The notes: a model not told the origin generated them from the sequence alone. DNA of 64,000 bases from Saprospirales bacterium (GCA_016703765.1 JADJBL010000001.1:186001-250000); one strand, 5' to 3'. Numbered from the stretch's first letter, positions 33,436 to 42,704 are shown. Program-made: numbers and translations.

Positions 33436-36252
33436 ATGCCCAGAGACAAATCCATTCAATCGGTTCTGATCATTGGCAGCGGCCCGATCATTATCGGTCA
33501 GGCCTGTGAGTTCGATTATTCCGGATCGCAGGCTTCCCGTTCCCTTCGCGAAGAGGGGATCGAAGTGACCCTGATCAACTCCAACCCCGCCACGATCATG
33601 ACCGATCCGGTCACGGCTGATCACGTCTACCTCCTGCCCCTCACCGTCGAAAGCATCGTCCAGATTCTGGAAGACCGGGCGATCGACGCCGTGCTGCCGA
33701 CCATGGGAGGGCAGACCGCGCTCAACCTCTGCATCGAAGCCGACAAACAGGGCATTTGGGAGAAATACGATGTGCGCCTCATCGGGGTGGACATCGATGC
33801 CATCGAACTCACCGAAAACCGGGAAGCTTTCCGCCAATTGATGGTCCGGATCGGACTGGGCGTAGCGCCCTCTTTCATCGCAAACTCTTTTCTGGAAGGG
33901 AAAGAAGCTGCCCAAAAGATAGGCTACCCCCTGGTCATACGCCCCTCCTATACCCTGGGCGGCACCGGCGGAAGCTTCGTGCACAAGGAGGATGAGTTTG
34001 ACGAAGCCCTGCGCCGCGGACTCAATCTCTCCCCTACCCACGAGGTGCTGGTCGAAAAAGCGGTGCTGGGCTGGAAAGAATTCGAGCTCGAACTGCTCCG
34101 CGACGCCAACGACAACGTGGTGATCATCTGTACGGTGGAAAACCTCGACCCCATGGGGATCCATACCGGCGACAGCATCACCGTCGCCCCGGCCATGACC
34201 CTTTCGGATACGGCTTATCAGGAAATGCGCGACCAGGCCATCAAGGCCATGCGCTCGCTGGGCAATTTCGCCGGAGGTTGCAATATCCAGTTTGCCCAAA
34301 ACCCCGACACCGAAGAACTGATCGTCATCGAGATCAATCCCCGCGTATCGCGCTCCTCGGCCCTGGCCAGCAAGGCCACGGGGTATCCCATCGCCAAGAT
34401 CGCTGCGAAACTGTCCATCGGGTACTACCTCGACGAACTGAAAAACCAGATCACCAAAACCACCTCTGCCTACTTCGAGCCCACGCTCGACTACGTGATC
34501 GTCAAAATGCCGCGCTGGAATTTCGACAAATTTATAGGCTCCGATCACCGGCTCGGCTTGCAGATGAAATCGGTGGGAGAGGTGATGGCCATCGGGCGAA
34601 ACTTCCTCGAAGCGCTTCAGAAAGCCTGCCAATCCCTCGAAAACAACCGCATCGGGCTGGGTTCCGACAACAAGGAATGGGTGAGTACGGACGACGTGCT
34701 GGCCGCCCTGGAAACCCCTTCCGAAGACCGCATTTTCCGGCTCAAGGATGCCCTTCGCATGGGGGTTCCCGAAAAGACCATCCACAAACTGACCTATATC
34801 GACCCCTGGTTTATCAAGCAGATCAAGCGGCTGGTAACCCTGGAAGAAGAAGTGGCGCACTTCAGCGCGCTGGAGGAACTGCCCGAAGGGATGCTCCGGG
34901 AATTGAAGGAACTCGGCTACTCCGACGCCCAGATCGCATGGATGCTTCGCATCGAGGAAGAGGAGGTGCGGGCCTTCCGCAAGAAGGTGAATATCCGCCG
35001 CACCTACAAAATGGTCGATACCTGCGCGGCGGAGTTCGAGGCCAAAACGCCGTATTTCTACTCCACTTTCGATACGGAAAACGAGAGCATCCGCTCGGAA
35101 AAGAAGAAGATCATCGTGCTGGGCTCCGGCCCCAACCGCATCGGTCAGGGCATAGAGTTCGACTATTGCTGTGTGCACGGCATCCTGGCCATCAAGGAGA
35201 TGGGCTATGAGGCCATCATGGTCAACTGCAACCCGGAGACGGTCTCCACGGACTTCGACATCGCCGACAAGCTCTATTTCGAGCCCGTCTTCTGGGAACA
35301 CCTCGAAGAGATCATCGAGCTGGAAAAACCCGAAGGCGTGATCGTGCAGCTCGGCGGACAGACGGCGCTCAAACTTGCGCAGACCTTCTTCGAAAAAGGC
35401 ATTCCCATCATCGGCACCGATTTCCGCCACATGGATATGGCCGAGGACCGGGGCGCGTTTTCCGACCTCCTAAAAGAGCTCGACATTCCCTACCCCCATT
35501 ACGGCGTCGCCCACGATGCCGACGAAGCCCTGATCATCGCCAACCGGATCAGCTATCCGGTGCTGGTGCGGCCTTCCTATGTACTCGGCGGCCAGCGCAT
35601 GCGCATCGTCATCAACGACAAGGAACTGGAGCACCACGTGCTCAGCATTTTCAAACACCTACCCGACAACAAGGTGCTGGTCGATCAGTTCCTCGACCGG
35701 GCCAAGGAGGCCGAGATCGACGCCATTTGCGATGGAGAGCAGGTGCATATCATGGGCATCATGGAGCATATCGAGCCCGCAGGAATTCACTCCGGCGACA
35801 GCTCCGCCGTATTGCCCACCTACAGCCTCTCCGTCGATGCGGTGGCCACCATGGTGGAATACACGCATAAACTGGCCAAGGCGCTCCAGATCAAGGGGCT
35901 CATCAACGTCCAATTTGCCATCAAGGGAGATATGGTGTACGTCATAGAGGCCAATCCGAGGGCTTCGCGCACTACGCCTTTCATCGCCAAGGCCTACCAG
36001 GTGCCCTACCTTCAAATCGCCACCAAGGTGATGATGGGCACGCACAAGCTCAAGGATTTCAATATTTATCCGCGGCCCAGCGGCTACGCCATCAAGGTGC
36101 CCGTGTTCTCTTTCGACAAATTCCCCAACGTAGATAAAAACCTGGGGCCGGAGATGAAGTCGACAGGCGAGGCGATCTACTTCATCAAAGATCTGTCGGA
36201 CCCCTATTTCCGGGAGTTGGACCGGCAGCGGAATATGTATTTGACGAGGTAG
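33436..36252 (+). CDS. carB: Carbamoyl-phosphate synthase large subunit, short form
   Basis: 938 residues. Two homologous ATP-grasp halves: [22 protein letters not shown] near residue 10 and [21 protein letters not shown] near 555, each with TLGGTGGSF or VLGGQRMRI loops and [13 protein letters not shown] metal motifs. The protein stops where the E. coli enzyme's C-terminal MGS allosteric domain would begin, so ornithine/UMP control through that domain is absent. Uses bicarbonate, ammonia from CarA and two ATP to make carbamoyl phosphate for pyrimidine and arginine synthesis. carA is not in the window. Confidence 0.95.
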   Translation: MPRDKSIQSVLIIGSGPIIIGQACEFDYSGSQASRSLREEGIEVTLINSNPATIMTDPVTADHVYLLPLTVESIVQILEDRAIDAVLPTMGGQTALNLCIEADKQGIWEKYDVRLIGVDIDAIELTENREAFRQLMVRIGLGVAPSFIANSFLEGKEAAQKIGYPLVIRPSYTLGGTGGSFVHKEDEFDEALRRGLNLSPTHEVLVEKAVLGWKEFELELLRDANDNVVIICTVENLDPMGIHTGDSITVAPAMTLSDTAYQEMRDQAIKAMRSLGNFAGGCNIQFAQNPDTEELIVIEINPRVSRSSALASKATGYPIAKIAAKLSIGYYLDELKNQITKTTSAYFEPTLDYVIVKMPRWNFDKFIGSDHRLGLQMKSVGEVMAIGRNFLEALQKACQSLENNRIGLGSDNKEWVSTDDVLAALETPSEDRIFRLKDALRMGVPEKTIHKLTYIDPWFIKQIKRLVTLEEEVAHFSALEELPEGMLRELKELGYSDAQIAWMLRIEEEEVRAFRKKVNIRRTYKMVDTCAAEFEAKTPYFYSTFDTENESIRSEKKKIIVLGSGPNRIGQGIEFDYCCVHGILAIKEMGYEAIMVNCNPETVSTDFDIADKLYFEPVFWEHLEEIIELEKPEGVIVQLGGQTALKLAQTFFEKGIPIIGTDFRHMDMAEDRGAFSDLLKELDIPYPHYGVAHDADEALIIANRISYPVLVRPSYVLGGQRMRIVINDKELEHHVLSIFKHLPDNKVLVDQFLDRAKEAEIDAICDGEQVHIMGIMEHIEPAGIHSGDSSAVLPTYSLSVDAVATMVEYTHKLAKALQIKGLINVQFAIKGDMVYVIEANPRASRTTPFIAKAYQVPYLQIATKVMMGTHKLKDFNIYPRPSGYAIKVPVFSFDKFPNVDKNLGPEMKSTGEAIYFIKDLSDPYFRELDRQRNMYLTR

Positions 36253-36378
36253 GTTTTGGGGTTTTTAAGGGTATGAGTTTTTTGTACAATTCTAAAATTA
36301 AATTTTAAAACTGTACCTAGCTTATACTTGTGGGAGTCTCCGATTCGAATTTAATGTGAGGTTGCTTATTTTGAATAA

Positions 36379-36447
36379 ATTCAACCGCTACGCGGTTGGT
36401 TCTACCTCCTCCTTTTGCCCCCGATTGCATCGGGGGCTATTGATATC
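36379..36447 (-). repeat. REP-like element, copy A
   Basis: Minus strand reads TATC.ATAGCCCCCGATGCAAT, a GGGGGC complement and CCGCGTAGCGG before TTGAAT: two small hairpins in one element. It aligns without gaps to copy B (about 49 of 67 positions by eye). Confidence 0.7.
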
Positions 36448-36503
36448 AAACCCTTTCAGGGTCAGCTACCTCTCATTTTAGACAGGTAAAGCCATTCATA
36501 TTA

Positions 36504-36570
36504 TATCCATAGCCCCCGATGCAATGGGGGGCTGGCAGAGTTAAACGAAGTAACCGCAAAGGGGTTGAAT
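36504..36570 (+). repeat. REP-like element, copy B (inverted relative to A)
   Basis: Same order of features as copy A but on the plus strand: CCCCCGATGCAATGGGGG hairpin, then AACCGCAAAGGGGTT, ending TTGAAT. The two copies are separated by 56 bp holding a small ACCCTTTCAGGGT inverted repeat. Confidence 0.7.
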
Positions 36571-36573
36571 ATG

Positions 36574-36614
36574 TCCCTAGTGACCGGGTGACTGAGTCAC
36601 CCGGTCACTAGGGA
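36574..36614. repeat. GTGACCGGGTGACT palindrome, copy P1
   Basis: Perfect 20-nt arms around one central base; as a hairpin, 19 bp with loop TGA. Core CCGGGTGACTgAGTCACCCGG. Confidence 0.85.
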
Positions 36615-36675
36615 TGACTACAACTTCGGCTAAAACCATTGAAAATATTAGCATAACAGCCCATTTACCATCAAC

Positions 36676-36714
36676 CACCCCTCACCGGGTGACTTAGTCA
36701 CCCGGTGAGGGGTG
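36676..36714. repeat. Related palindrome, copy P2
   Basis: Perfect 19-nt arms around a central T. Shares the ACCGGGTGACT core with P1 and P3, but the outer arms differ (CACCCCTC versus TCCCTAGTG) with both strands changed together. Confidence 0.85.
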
Positions 36715-36780
36715 AAACACTTTCAATTGGCTAGAATGTCTGATTTTACTGGCAAACCAACGTTTTCTGCCTTCGACATG

Positions 36781-36811
36781 AGTGACCGGGTGACTGAGTC
36801 ACCCGGTCACT
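36781..36811. terminator. Palindrome copy P3 at the end of the dehydrogenase gene
   Basis: Perfect 15-nt arms with the same sequence as the inner part of P1. It overlaps the dehydrogenase stop codon (minus strand, 36812-36810). No strong U-tract follows on the minus strand, so the terminator role is inferred from position. Confidence 0.65.
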
Positions 36812-37822
36812 ATAACACTATAACGATCTTCCCCACATTCTCCCCCCTCTGAAAATACTTGATCGCCTCCTGCAACTCCTCAAACCGGTAGGTATGCCCC
36901 ACATAGGGCGGCGGCAACTTCATCTGCTCCAGATCGGCCAGCACCTGGTGCATAATCTCGGAGCGGTCGAAGAGGTAGATCAGGTTGAAACCCAGGATGC
37001 CCTTATTGGAGGTGGTCATCCGCTGGGGGTCGATCTTGGGGCGGGTGAGGAATTTGTACAACAGTTTTAAAACCGGCGGGCGGTTGCCGCGAAATCCATA
37101 ACGGGCTGAACCATAAACCACCATTCGGCCCTGCGCCGTCAGCTTTTTGTAGCCGGTCATCAGGATATCGCCGCCGATACACTCCAGCACGAGGTGCAAG
37201 GGGCGTTCGCCCAGGGCTTCCGCCAGTTTCTCCTTAAAATCCTTTCCGCGGACGATCACGCGATCCCAACCCTCCTTTTTGCAAAAATCTACCTTGGCCG
37301 GACTCCCCACCGTGCCGATGGTAAAAGCCCCCATCTTCTTTGCGATGCGGTTGGCGTGGATGCCCACTCCGCCGGCTGCGCTGTGGATGAGCACGTTTTG
37401 GCCGGATTGCAGGTTGCCCAGATTTAACAAGGCGTAATAGGCGGTGAGCACCTGCACCAGATAGGCGGCGCCCTGCTCAAAACTCCAGCCTTCGGGCAGG
37501 GGCGTCACATACTTTTGGTCGATGTTGAGGTGGGTGGTGTAGGCGCCAAAACGGATGACGCCCATGATCTTGTCCCCCGGCTTCCAGCGGGTCACGGCTT
37601 TACCAGTCTTCAGGATCTCCCCGAATATTCCAGCCCGGGGATAAAGGCTTCTTTCGGCGTGGCACTGTACAGGCCGGTGATCGCAAATATGTCTGCATAA
37701 TTGAGGCCGATCGCCTTCACGGCCACCGTCACCTCCTGATCTGCCGGATCTGGAAGTTCCTGTTCGGTGATTTGGAGGTGTTTGATGTTGCCGGCACGGA
37801 GGAAGTAGGAGTTTCTTTTCAT
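36810..37822 (-). pseudogene. Zinc-type alcohol dehydrogenase / quinone oxidoreductase-like, frameshifted
   Basis: The N-terminal 67 residues (MKRNSYFLRAGN... to GLEYSG) and the C-terminal ~265 residues (EILKTGKAVTRWKPGDKIMG onward) are in different frames. Adding one base to the C4 run at 37619-37622 restores a 337-residue MDR protein with YSGEILKTG across the join. Visible motifs: GLNYADIF, HSAAGGVGIHANRIAKKMGA (NADPH site) and ENVGKIVI. No structural zinc cysteines, so it resembles quinone oxidoreductase/VAT-1 types. Assembly error and true lesion are both possible. Flanked by palindrome P3 and the heptamer repeat. Confidence 0.8.
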
Positions 37823-37825
37823 TTT

Positions 37826-37874
37826 GTGACTGGTGACTGGTGACTGGTGACTGGTGACTGGTGACTGGTGACTG
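37826..37874 (-). repeat. (GTGACTG)7 tandem heptanucleotide repeat in front of a start codon
   Basis: Seven perfect copies, read CAGTCAC on the coding strand, ending 3 nt before the ATG (37822-37820) of the dehydrogenase gene. It occupies the leader position where initiation signals would be. Confidence 0.93.
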
Positions 37875-37882
37875 GTAAGGAT

Positions 37883-39772
37883 TTATAGATTTTGGAGGAG
37901 TTGTTGGGCTTGAGGGTGCTCTGGATTGATTTTCAGGATGCGCTGCAAAAGTTTCCTGGCCGTGGTCTTATCTTTTTGGTAAAGCCTCACTGCTGCTTTG
38001 TTCAGAAGGGCTTGTTCGTAATCGGGATCGAGGGCCAGGGCCTGGTCGTAGAGGGCTTCGCCTTCCGCAAAGCGGTTTTGCAGGACCAGCATAAAACCCA
38101 GGTTGCACAAGGCCAGGGGGCGTTTCGGATTTTCTTTCAATACGAAGCGGAGGCTCTCTTCAGCCTCTTTCCACTGTTTGAGGGACGCCTGGACCAGCCC
38201 CAGTTTTTCCCGAAATTCGAGGTTGTAGGGCATCCCCTCGGTTGCCATCTGGAAAAAACGGAGGGCTTGCGGGTAGTCCATTTGCCGGTACAAGCCTTCG
38301 CCCAGGCGGTATGCCGTCCAGGGGTCCATTTTGAAGCCTTCGGGCAGTTGGAGGGAGAGACCGGCCAATGCCTTGTCGTCGCCCCGGATGAAGCGGTAGT
38401 GTACCTTCGTCGAAAACTCCTTCTCCGCGGGCTCTTGCGATCGCTCCAGCAGGACCTCCACCGAATCGAGCAGGTAATCGGACTGGAGATATTTTTCGTA
38501 GAGGGCGAGGTAGCCATTGGCCATTTCCAAAGGACTCCCTTGCTCTTTGGTCAGGATCTCCAGGCCGAGGAAAGTGGCTTTACTCTCTGGCCGATCCAGC
38601 GCCGTTTGGCCCCGGATGATGTCCCTGCGGATATTGTGATCTGTAATGTTTACGTGCGGAATGTCGGTGCTGCCAGAGGGTGGCATATGGCAAAAAACGC
38701 AGTTGTCCTCCTCCGCCTGCCGCGCGGCCATCGGCGCGGTGCAGACGCTTTCCCGAGGCTTTTCGTGGCAGTTCAGACAAGCCTTGTTGTAGTGTTCCTT
38801 ACTGGTCACCGCGACGCTTTGGTGGGGGTTATGGCAGGTGATGCAGCTCATGTCCGAGCCCTTGTAGCAAGGACTCAATCGCAGGCGGTCGGCCTGGGAG
38901 GCCATGATGAAGCGTTCGTGGGAGGAAGTGAATCGGGGCAGGAAGACGTTCATCACCTCGTGGAGGCGCATGCCGGGCTTGAAATCGTAGAAGGTTTTTC
39001 CTTCGTTCAAGACCGCGACGCCCTGCAAGTGACAGCGCTGGCAAATATCCATCTGGAGCTCGCGGGACAGCCGCCGGGGATTGACGATCGTAAAATCCGC
39101 CATCCTGGAAGTATCGACGACCTTACCCGTCAGCCGCGCCCGGACGTGGAGCTCGCCCGGCCCGTGGCATCGCTCGCATTCGATGCCGGAGGGCATGAAG
39201 GAAAATTTATTCAGGGACCCCTCCACCGGCGCGGGGAAGTGGTTGTGGCAGGTGATGCACTCGGAGTTGAGGGCCCGGCTGAAGCGGAGGTTTTCTCCGT
39301 CCCGAAAGCCGGGGGCCAGGTCCCAGGCGCCCCGCTGGGTGTAAAAGGTGATAGGCGCCTGGTAAATATAACCGTTGACGTCGAGGATATGCGAATTGGT
39401 ATGCTGCCCGCTACCCACGATATAGGCGACCCGCTCCACCCTTTGATGGACGGTATCTCCGTCCTCCAGGCGAAATTCGCGGATGTAGAGCGCGCTGTCC
39501 TGAAAGTAAGGGAAGTAATACAGATTAGCCTCCTCGTCGTACACAAGAGCATGGGCTCCGAAGCTGGCGTCGCTTTTTGCGGGTACAGCCCGGTCAAAGG
39601 AGCGGCCCATGCCGGTTTGAATGAAGGTTTGATAGATCTCCTCGTGACAGGAGCGGCAGGTTTGAATGCCCACATACCCGACCTCGGGGGACAGGTTTTT
39701 GTAGCCGCTTTCCTGTTTGCAGTACCACAGGAGCAAAAGGGGGAGCGCAATCAGGGCGAACCGACGAAGCAT
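37883..39772 (-). CDS. Heptaheme c-type cytochrome / TPR lipoprotein
   Basis: 629 residues, lipobox-like LLLWYC (Cys18). Seven CxxCH haem motifs: CRSCH (39-43), CITCH, CERCH, CQRCH, CITCH, CLNCH, CVFCH, all in the N-terminal ~370 residues. The C-terminal ~170 residues are TPR repeats (ALRFFQMATEGMPYNLEF, LALCNLGFMLVLQNRF, ALLNKAAVRLYQ). Resembles cytochrome c554-type multihaem proteins; electron donor, acceptor and substrate are unknown. 10 nt after gldH, so probably cotranscribed. The stop lies 8 bp from the heptamer repeat. Confidence 0.85.
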   Translation of the reverse strand: MLRRFALIALPLLLLWYCKQESGYKNLSPEVGYVGIQTCRSCHEEIYQTFIQTGMGRSFDRAVPAKSDASFGAHALVYDEEANLYYFPYFQDSALYIREFRLEDGDTVHQRVERVAYIVGSGQHTNSHILDVNGYIYQAPITFYTQRGAWDLAPGFRDGENLRFSRALNSECITCHNHFPAPVEGSLNKFSFMPSGIECERCHGPGELHVRARLTGKVVDTSRMADFTIVNPRRLSRELQMDICQRCHLQGVAVLNEGKTFYDFKPGMRLHEVMNVFLPRFTSSHERFIMASQADRLRLSPCYKGSDMSCITCHNPHQSVAVTSKEHYNKACLNCHEKPRESVCTAPMAARQAEEDNCVFCHMPPSGSTDIPHVNITDHNIRRDIIRGQTALDRPESKATFLGLEILTKEQGSPLEMANGYLALYEKYLQSDYLLDSVEVLLERSQEPAEKEFSTKVHYRFIRGDDKALAGLSLQLPEGFKMDPWTAYRLGEGLYRQMDYPQALRFFQMATEGMPYNLEFREKLGLVQASLKQWKEAEESLRFVLKENPKRPLALCNLGFMLVLQNRFAEGEALYDQALALDPDYEQALLNKAAVRLYQKDKTTARKLLQRILKINPEHPQAQQLLQNL

Positions 39773-39782
39773 GCAGAATCGT

Positions 39783-40253
39783 TTACCTTGACGGCCGGAT
39801 CAGCATGCCCATTTGCTTTATGCCGGGTAGTGGATCCAGCCTGGAATATTGTTCCAAGGTAAACAAATACGCGCCGGGTTGGTTAAAAAATGCCTTCTCC
39901 TGGATGGGGATGCGGAGGCGGCAATTCTTTTTGTTGCAGCGCCCGAACCAGAAGCCCGAGTTGTCGGCCAGTTCGAGCGAGACGAGTTTTTCCTGGCGAA
40001 TGCCGTCCGGAAACTGCGTAAAAATACGGAGGTAAAAATTCTGGTTGGGAAATTCCGGGCTGTGCGTCACGTCTAAAAACAGGTCGTATTGCAGGCTCGT
40101 ATCCGCTATGGTCGCTTTAAAATCGAGCGTATCGGCATGGGACCATCCCTCGTCGGCAAAGGTCTTCTTCTCCTTCAACACGGGGCCGGGCCGGCACCCT
40201 GCCAGGAGGAGGGCTCCCAGCAATACAAACATGCCGAACAACGATCTCGCCAT
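39783..40253 (-). CDS. gldH: Gliding motility lipoprotein GldH
   Basis: 156 residues, lipoprotein signal LGALLLAGC (Cys20). WSHADTLDFKATIADTSLQYDLFL, then NFYLRIFTQFPDG and the closing GAYLFTLEQYSRLDPLPGIKQMG are GldH hallmarks. Required for gliding in Flavobacterium, where it associates with the T9SS motility machinery. Between dnaJ (18 nt) and the cytochrome gene (10 nt). Confidence 0.85.
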   Translation of the reverse strand: MARSLFGMFVLLGALLLAGCRPGPVLKEKKTFADEGWSHADTLDFKATIADTSLQYDLFLDVTHSPEFPNQNFYLRIFTQFPDGIRQEKLVSLELADNSGFWFGRCNKKNCRLRIPIQEKAFFNQPGAYLFTLEQYSRLDPLPGIKQMGMLIRPSR

Positions 40254-40271
40254 TATTTAATATTTATCGGC

Positions 40272-41444
40272 TCAGCTAAAAAAATCCTTCATCCTTTCGA
40301 AAAAACCCTTTTCCGATTTCCCGGGCTGGGGCTGAAAGTTGGGCATATCGCGGAGTTTTTCCAGGAGTCGGCGCTCCTCATCCGACAGTTTTTTTGGGGT
40401 CCAGACATTGACGTGGATCAGCTGGTCGCCTTTTCCGTAGCTCTGCACTGCAGGGAGGCCCTTGTCCTTGAGCCGGAATATCTTGCCCGACTGGGTTCCG
40501 GGCGGCACCTTGATCTTGACCGTCCCGTCGATGGTGGGCACATCGACCGAGGTGCCAATGGCGGCGTCCGCAAAATTCAGGTAGAGGTCGTAGATCAGGT
40601 TTTGGCCGTCGCGTTGGAAGTGATCGTGTTTTTTCTCCGAAATGCCGATGATCAGGTCGCCGTTGGGGCCACCGTGCTGACCGGCATTGCCCTTGCCCGA
40701 CATAGACAGTTGCATTCCTTCGGCCACGCCTGCCGGTATTTCGAGGTCGATGGTCTCTTCGCCGAACACACGGCCTTCGCCCTTGCACTTCGGGCAATTG
40801 GCAGTCACGACCTGGCCCCTGCCGCTGCAGGTGGGGCAGGCGGTCGTGGTCTGCATCTGACCCAGAAAGGTATTGCGCACCTGGCGCACGTAGCCAGATC
40901 CGCGGCAGGTGCCGCAGGACTGAACCGAGGCGCTGTCTTTCGCGCCCGAGCCGTGGCACACATCGCAGTTCACATGCTTGTTGACGCGAATCTTTTTTAT
41001 GGCGCCGGTGGCGATCTCTTCGAGGGAGAGGGTCACCTTGATGCGGAGGTTGCTGCCTTTCTGTCCACGGCCCTGGCCTGTTCTGCGGGTTCCGCCCCGC
41101 GAAGAGCCGAAAAAGCTGTCGAATGGGCTTCCGCCCATATCGTTGAAGATGTCTCCGAAATGTTCGAAGATGTCTTCCATGGTCATGCCGCCCTGGCCTC
41201 CGCTGAAACCGCCCTGACCGCTCACGCCGGCGTGGCCGTATCGGTCGTACTGGGCGCGTTTGGTCGTGTCGCTGAGCACTTCGTATGCTTCGGCGGCCTC
41301 CTTGAATTTCTCCTCGGCCGATTTATCCCCCGGGTTTCGGTCGGGGTGATGCTGCATGGCGAGTTTTTTGTAAGCCTTCCGGATCTCCCCTTCATCGGCC
41401 CCTTTTGGAATGCCCAAAACCTCGTAATAATCTCTTTTTGCCAT
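40272..41444 (-). CDS. dnaJ: Chaperone DnaJ
   Basis: 390 residues, all four parts: J domain with HPD (about 36-38), Gly/Phe-rich linker (FSGGQGGMTM), four CxxCxGxG zinc motifs (CDVCHGSG, CGTCRGSG, CPTCSGRG, CPKCKGEG) and the C-terminal substrate domain. Stimulates DnaK ATPase and hands over unfolded clients. 18 nt after grpE; dnaK is not nearby. Confidence 0.97.
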   Translation of the reverse strand: MAKRDYYEVLGIPKGADEGEIRKAYKKLAMQHHPDRNPGDKSAEEKFKEAAEAYEVLSDTTKRAQYDRYGHAGVSGQGGFSGGQGGMTMEDIFEHFGDIFNDMGGSPFDSFFGSSRGGTRRTGQGRGQKGSNLRIKVTLSLEEIATGAIKKIRVNKHVNCDVCHGSGAKDSASVQSCGTCRGSGYVRQVRNTFLGQMQTTTACPTCSGRGQVVTANCPKCKGEGRVFGEETIDLEIPAGVAEGMQLSMSGKGNAGQHGGPNGDLIIGISEKKHDHFQRDGQNLIYDLYLNFADAAIGTSVDVPTIDGTVKIKVPPGTQSGKIFRLKDKGLPAVQSYGKGDQLIHVNVWTPKKLSDEERRLLEKLRDMPNFQPQPGKSEKGFFERMKDFFS

Positions 41445-41462
41445 AGTTATAAGTGCTGGGGC

Positions 41463-42005
41463 TTATTTTCCAATCACCACTTTCGGGTGGCGGATAATGC
41501 GGTCGTTCAATTTATAGCCTTTTTCCAGGGTGTCGATTATTTTCCCTTTCATCTCCTCCGAAGGCGCCGGAATTTCGGTAAAGGCCTCGTGCAACTCGGG
41601 GTCGAAGACCACCCCATTGGTCTCCATCTCTTCCAGACCTTTCATGCGAAGGAGGGAGTACAGTTTCTGATAAACGAGGTAAATCCCTTCGCTGAAGCGC
41701 TCCTGGCTGTTTCCCGCTTCGGCGTTTTTCTTTGCTCTGTCAAAATCGTCCAAAACAGGCAAAAGTGATGACAAGGTGTCCTGCGCAGCCGTACTGATCA
41801 GGTCGTATTTCTCCTTGACCATGCGCTTTTTATAGTTGTCGAAATCGGCATACATGCGCATGTATTTGTCCTTGAGCTCCTCCAATTGTTGTTTCAGCTG
41901 GGCATTTTCCTGTTCCAACTGCTCGAACTGTGCCGCCTGGGCGCCGTCTGCCTGATCTGTTTGATCCGGTGTTTCCGTTTGATCCTTATGATGCTTTTTG
42001 CTCAT
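41463..42005 (-). CDS. grpE: Nucleotide exchange factor GrpE
   Basis: 180 residues: a Gln/Glu-rich N-terminal coiled coil (QLEQENAQLKQQLEELKDK, YADFDNYKKRM) and a beta domain ending GYKLNDRIIRHPKVVIGK, the GrpE signature. Releases ADP from DnaK. First gene of grpE-dnaJ-gldH-cytochrome. Confidence 0.95.
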   Translation of the reverse strand: MSKKHHKDQTETPDQTDQADGAQAAQFEQLEQENAQLKQQLEELKDKYMRMYADFDNYKKRMVKEKYDLISTAAQDTLSSLLPVLDDFDRAKKNAEAGNSQERFSEGIYLVYQKLYSLLRMKGLEEMETNGVVFDPELHEAFTEIPAPSEEMKGKIIDTLEKGYKLNDRIIRHPKVVIGK

Positions 42006-42041
42006 GCTAAATCGGGTTTTTCACTTACGGGGAAAGGTGGC

Positions 42042-42049
42042 CAAAAATA
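42042..42049 (-). promoter_or_regulatory. -7 box upstream of grpE
   Basis: TATTTTTG on the minus strand, exact TAnnTTTG, 36 nt before the ATG. No heat-shock CIRCE-like inverted repeat seen. Confidence 0.4.
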
Positions 42050-42110
42050 CGTTGATTTCCACGCAATACCTCCGCAATATGCTTGCCATCTTTCGTTTTT
42101 TGTCAAAATG

Positions 42111-42656
42111 TCAGTTTTCGGTCGCCGCCCGCTCCAGGATAGCCTCCACTTCTTTGGGTCCGGGGTTGGTAGCCACAATCACTCCCCGGGGGTTGAGCAA
42201 AAAAGTGCTGGGCAATTGTTTTACGCCGTACAACACAGCCAAAGGAGAATTGAAAAACCGCAGGTTGTCCGCCTTGTCCAGGATTTGATAGGGCCAGTAG
42301 AGGGAATCCCTCCTGATGGCATTCTCCCACGACCCTTCATCCGTTTCCACCCCGATGCTCACTATGGCAAAGCCCTTGGCCCCGGGTATCCCCAGTCCAT
42401 CGTATTTTCGGTGCAGGGCCACCCAATGGGGGTTTTGCATCCGGCAGGGTCCGCACCAGCTCCCCCAGAAATCGAGCAACACGAAATGGCCATCCAGAGA
42501 GGCCAGGGAAAAAGGGCTTCCATTGGCGAGGGTCGCCGTAAAAACCGGCGCTTTTTCGCCCTGTATGTGTTTGGGTTTAAAATAAAAATACCGCCCTCCG
42601 AGGAATAAAAGAATAGCCAGCAAGGGTATCAAGGTAGACAGGATTGATCTTTTCAT
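42111..42656 (-). CDS. TlpA-like membrane-anchored thioredoxin
   Basis: 181 residues from the ATG at 42656; a frame extending to 43514 runs antisense to the flavin reductase and is rejected. N-terminal anchor helix (about 5-22), then a thioredoxin fold: GEKAPVFTATLANG, VLLDFWGSWCGPCR with the CGPC active site, LPSTFLLNPRGVIVA. Predicted periplasmic disulfide reductase or resilience factor, for example in cytochrome maturation; partner unknown. Divergent from the flavin reductase over only 48 bp. Confidence 0.88.
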   Translation of the reverse strand: MKRSILSTLIPLLAILLFLGGRYFYFKPKHIQGEKAPVFTATLANGSPFSLASLDGHFVLLDFWGSWCGPCRMQNPHWVALHRKYDGLGIPGAKGFAIVSIGVETDEGSWENAIRRDSLYWPYQILDKADNLRFFNSPLAVLYGVKQLPSTFLLNPRGVIVATNPGPKEVEAILERAATEN

Positions 42657-42704
42657 ACGTATCGAAACAATACGAAGCCGAATGTAGTTTTCAGAAAAAA
42701 AGCC

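Larger units (their letters stand above)
36253..36809. other. Repeat-rich intergenic region between carB and the dehydrogenase gene
   Basis: 557 bp with no supported gene. It contains two inverted copies of a 67-bp REP-like element and three related perfect palindromes, listed separately. The remainder is AT-rich without evident coding. Confidence 0.75.

Noticed and set aside
33361..35430. Long minus-strand reading frame (689 residues) antisense to carB
   Set aside because: It mirrors the codon bias of the carB frame, has no domain or signal and lies fully inside a certain gene.
36253..36809. tRNA, small RNA or coding gene in the gap
   Set aside because: No cloverleaf or supported ORF; hairpins are explained by REP-like and palindromic repeats.
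37826..37874. CRISPR-like array
   Set aside because: Units are 7 bp and contiguous, with no spacers and no cas genes.
37892..39862. 656-residue plus-strand frame opposite the heptaheme gene
   Set aside because: The CxxCH and TPR pattern on the minus strand is decisive; the plus frame has none.
40089..41768. 559-residue plus-strand frame opposite dnaJ/grpE
   Set aside because: Overlaps two certain genes and contains only antisense-like residues.
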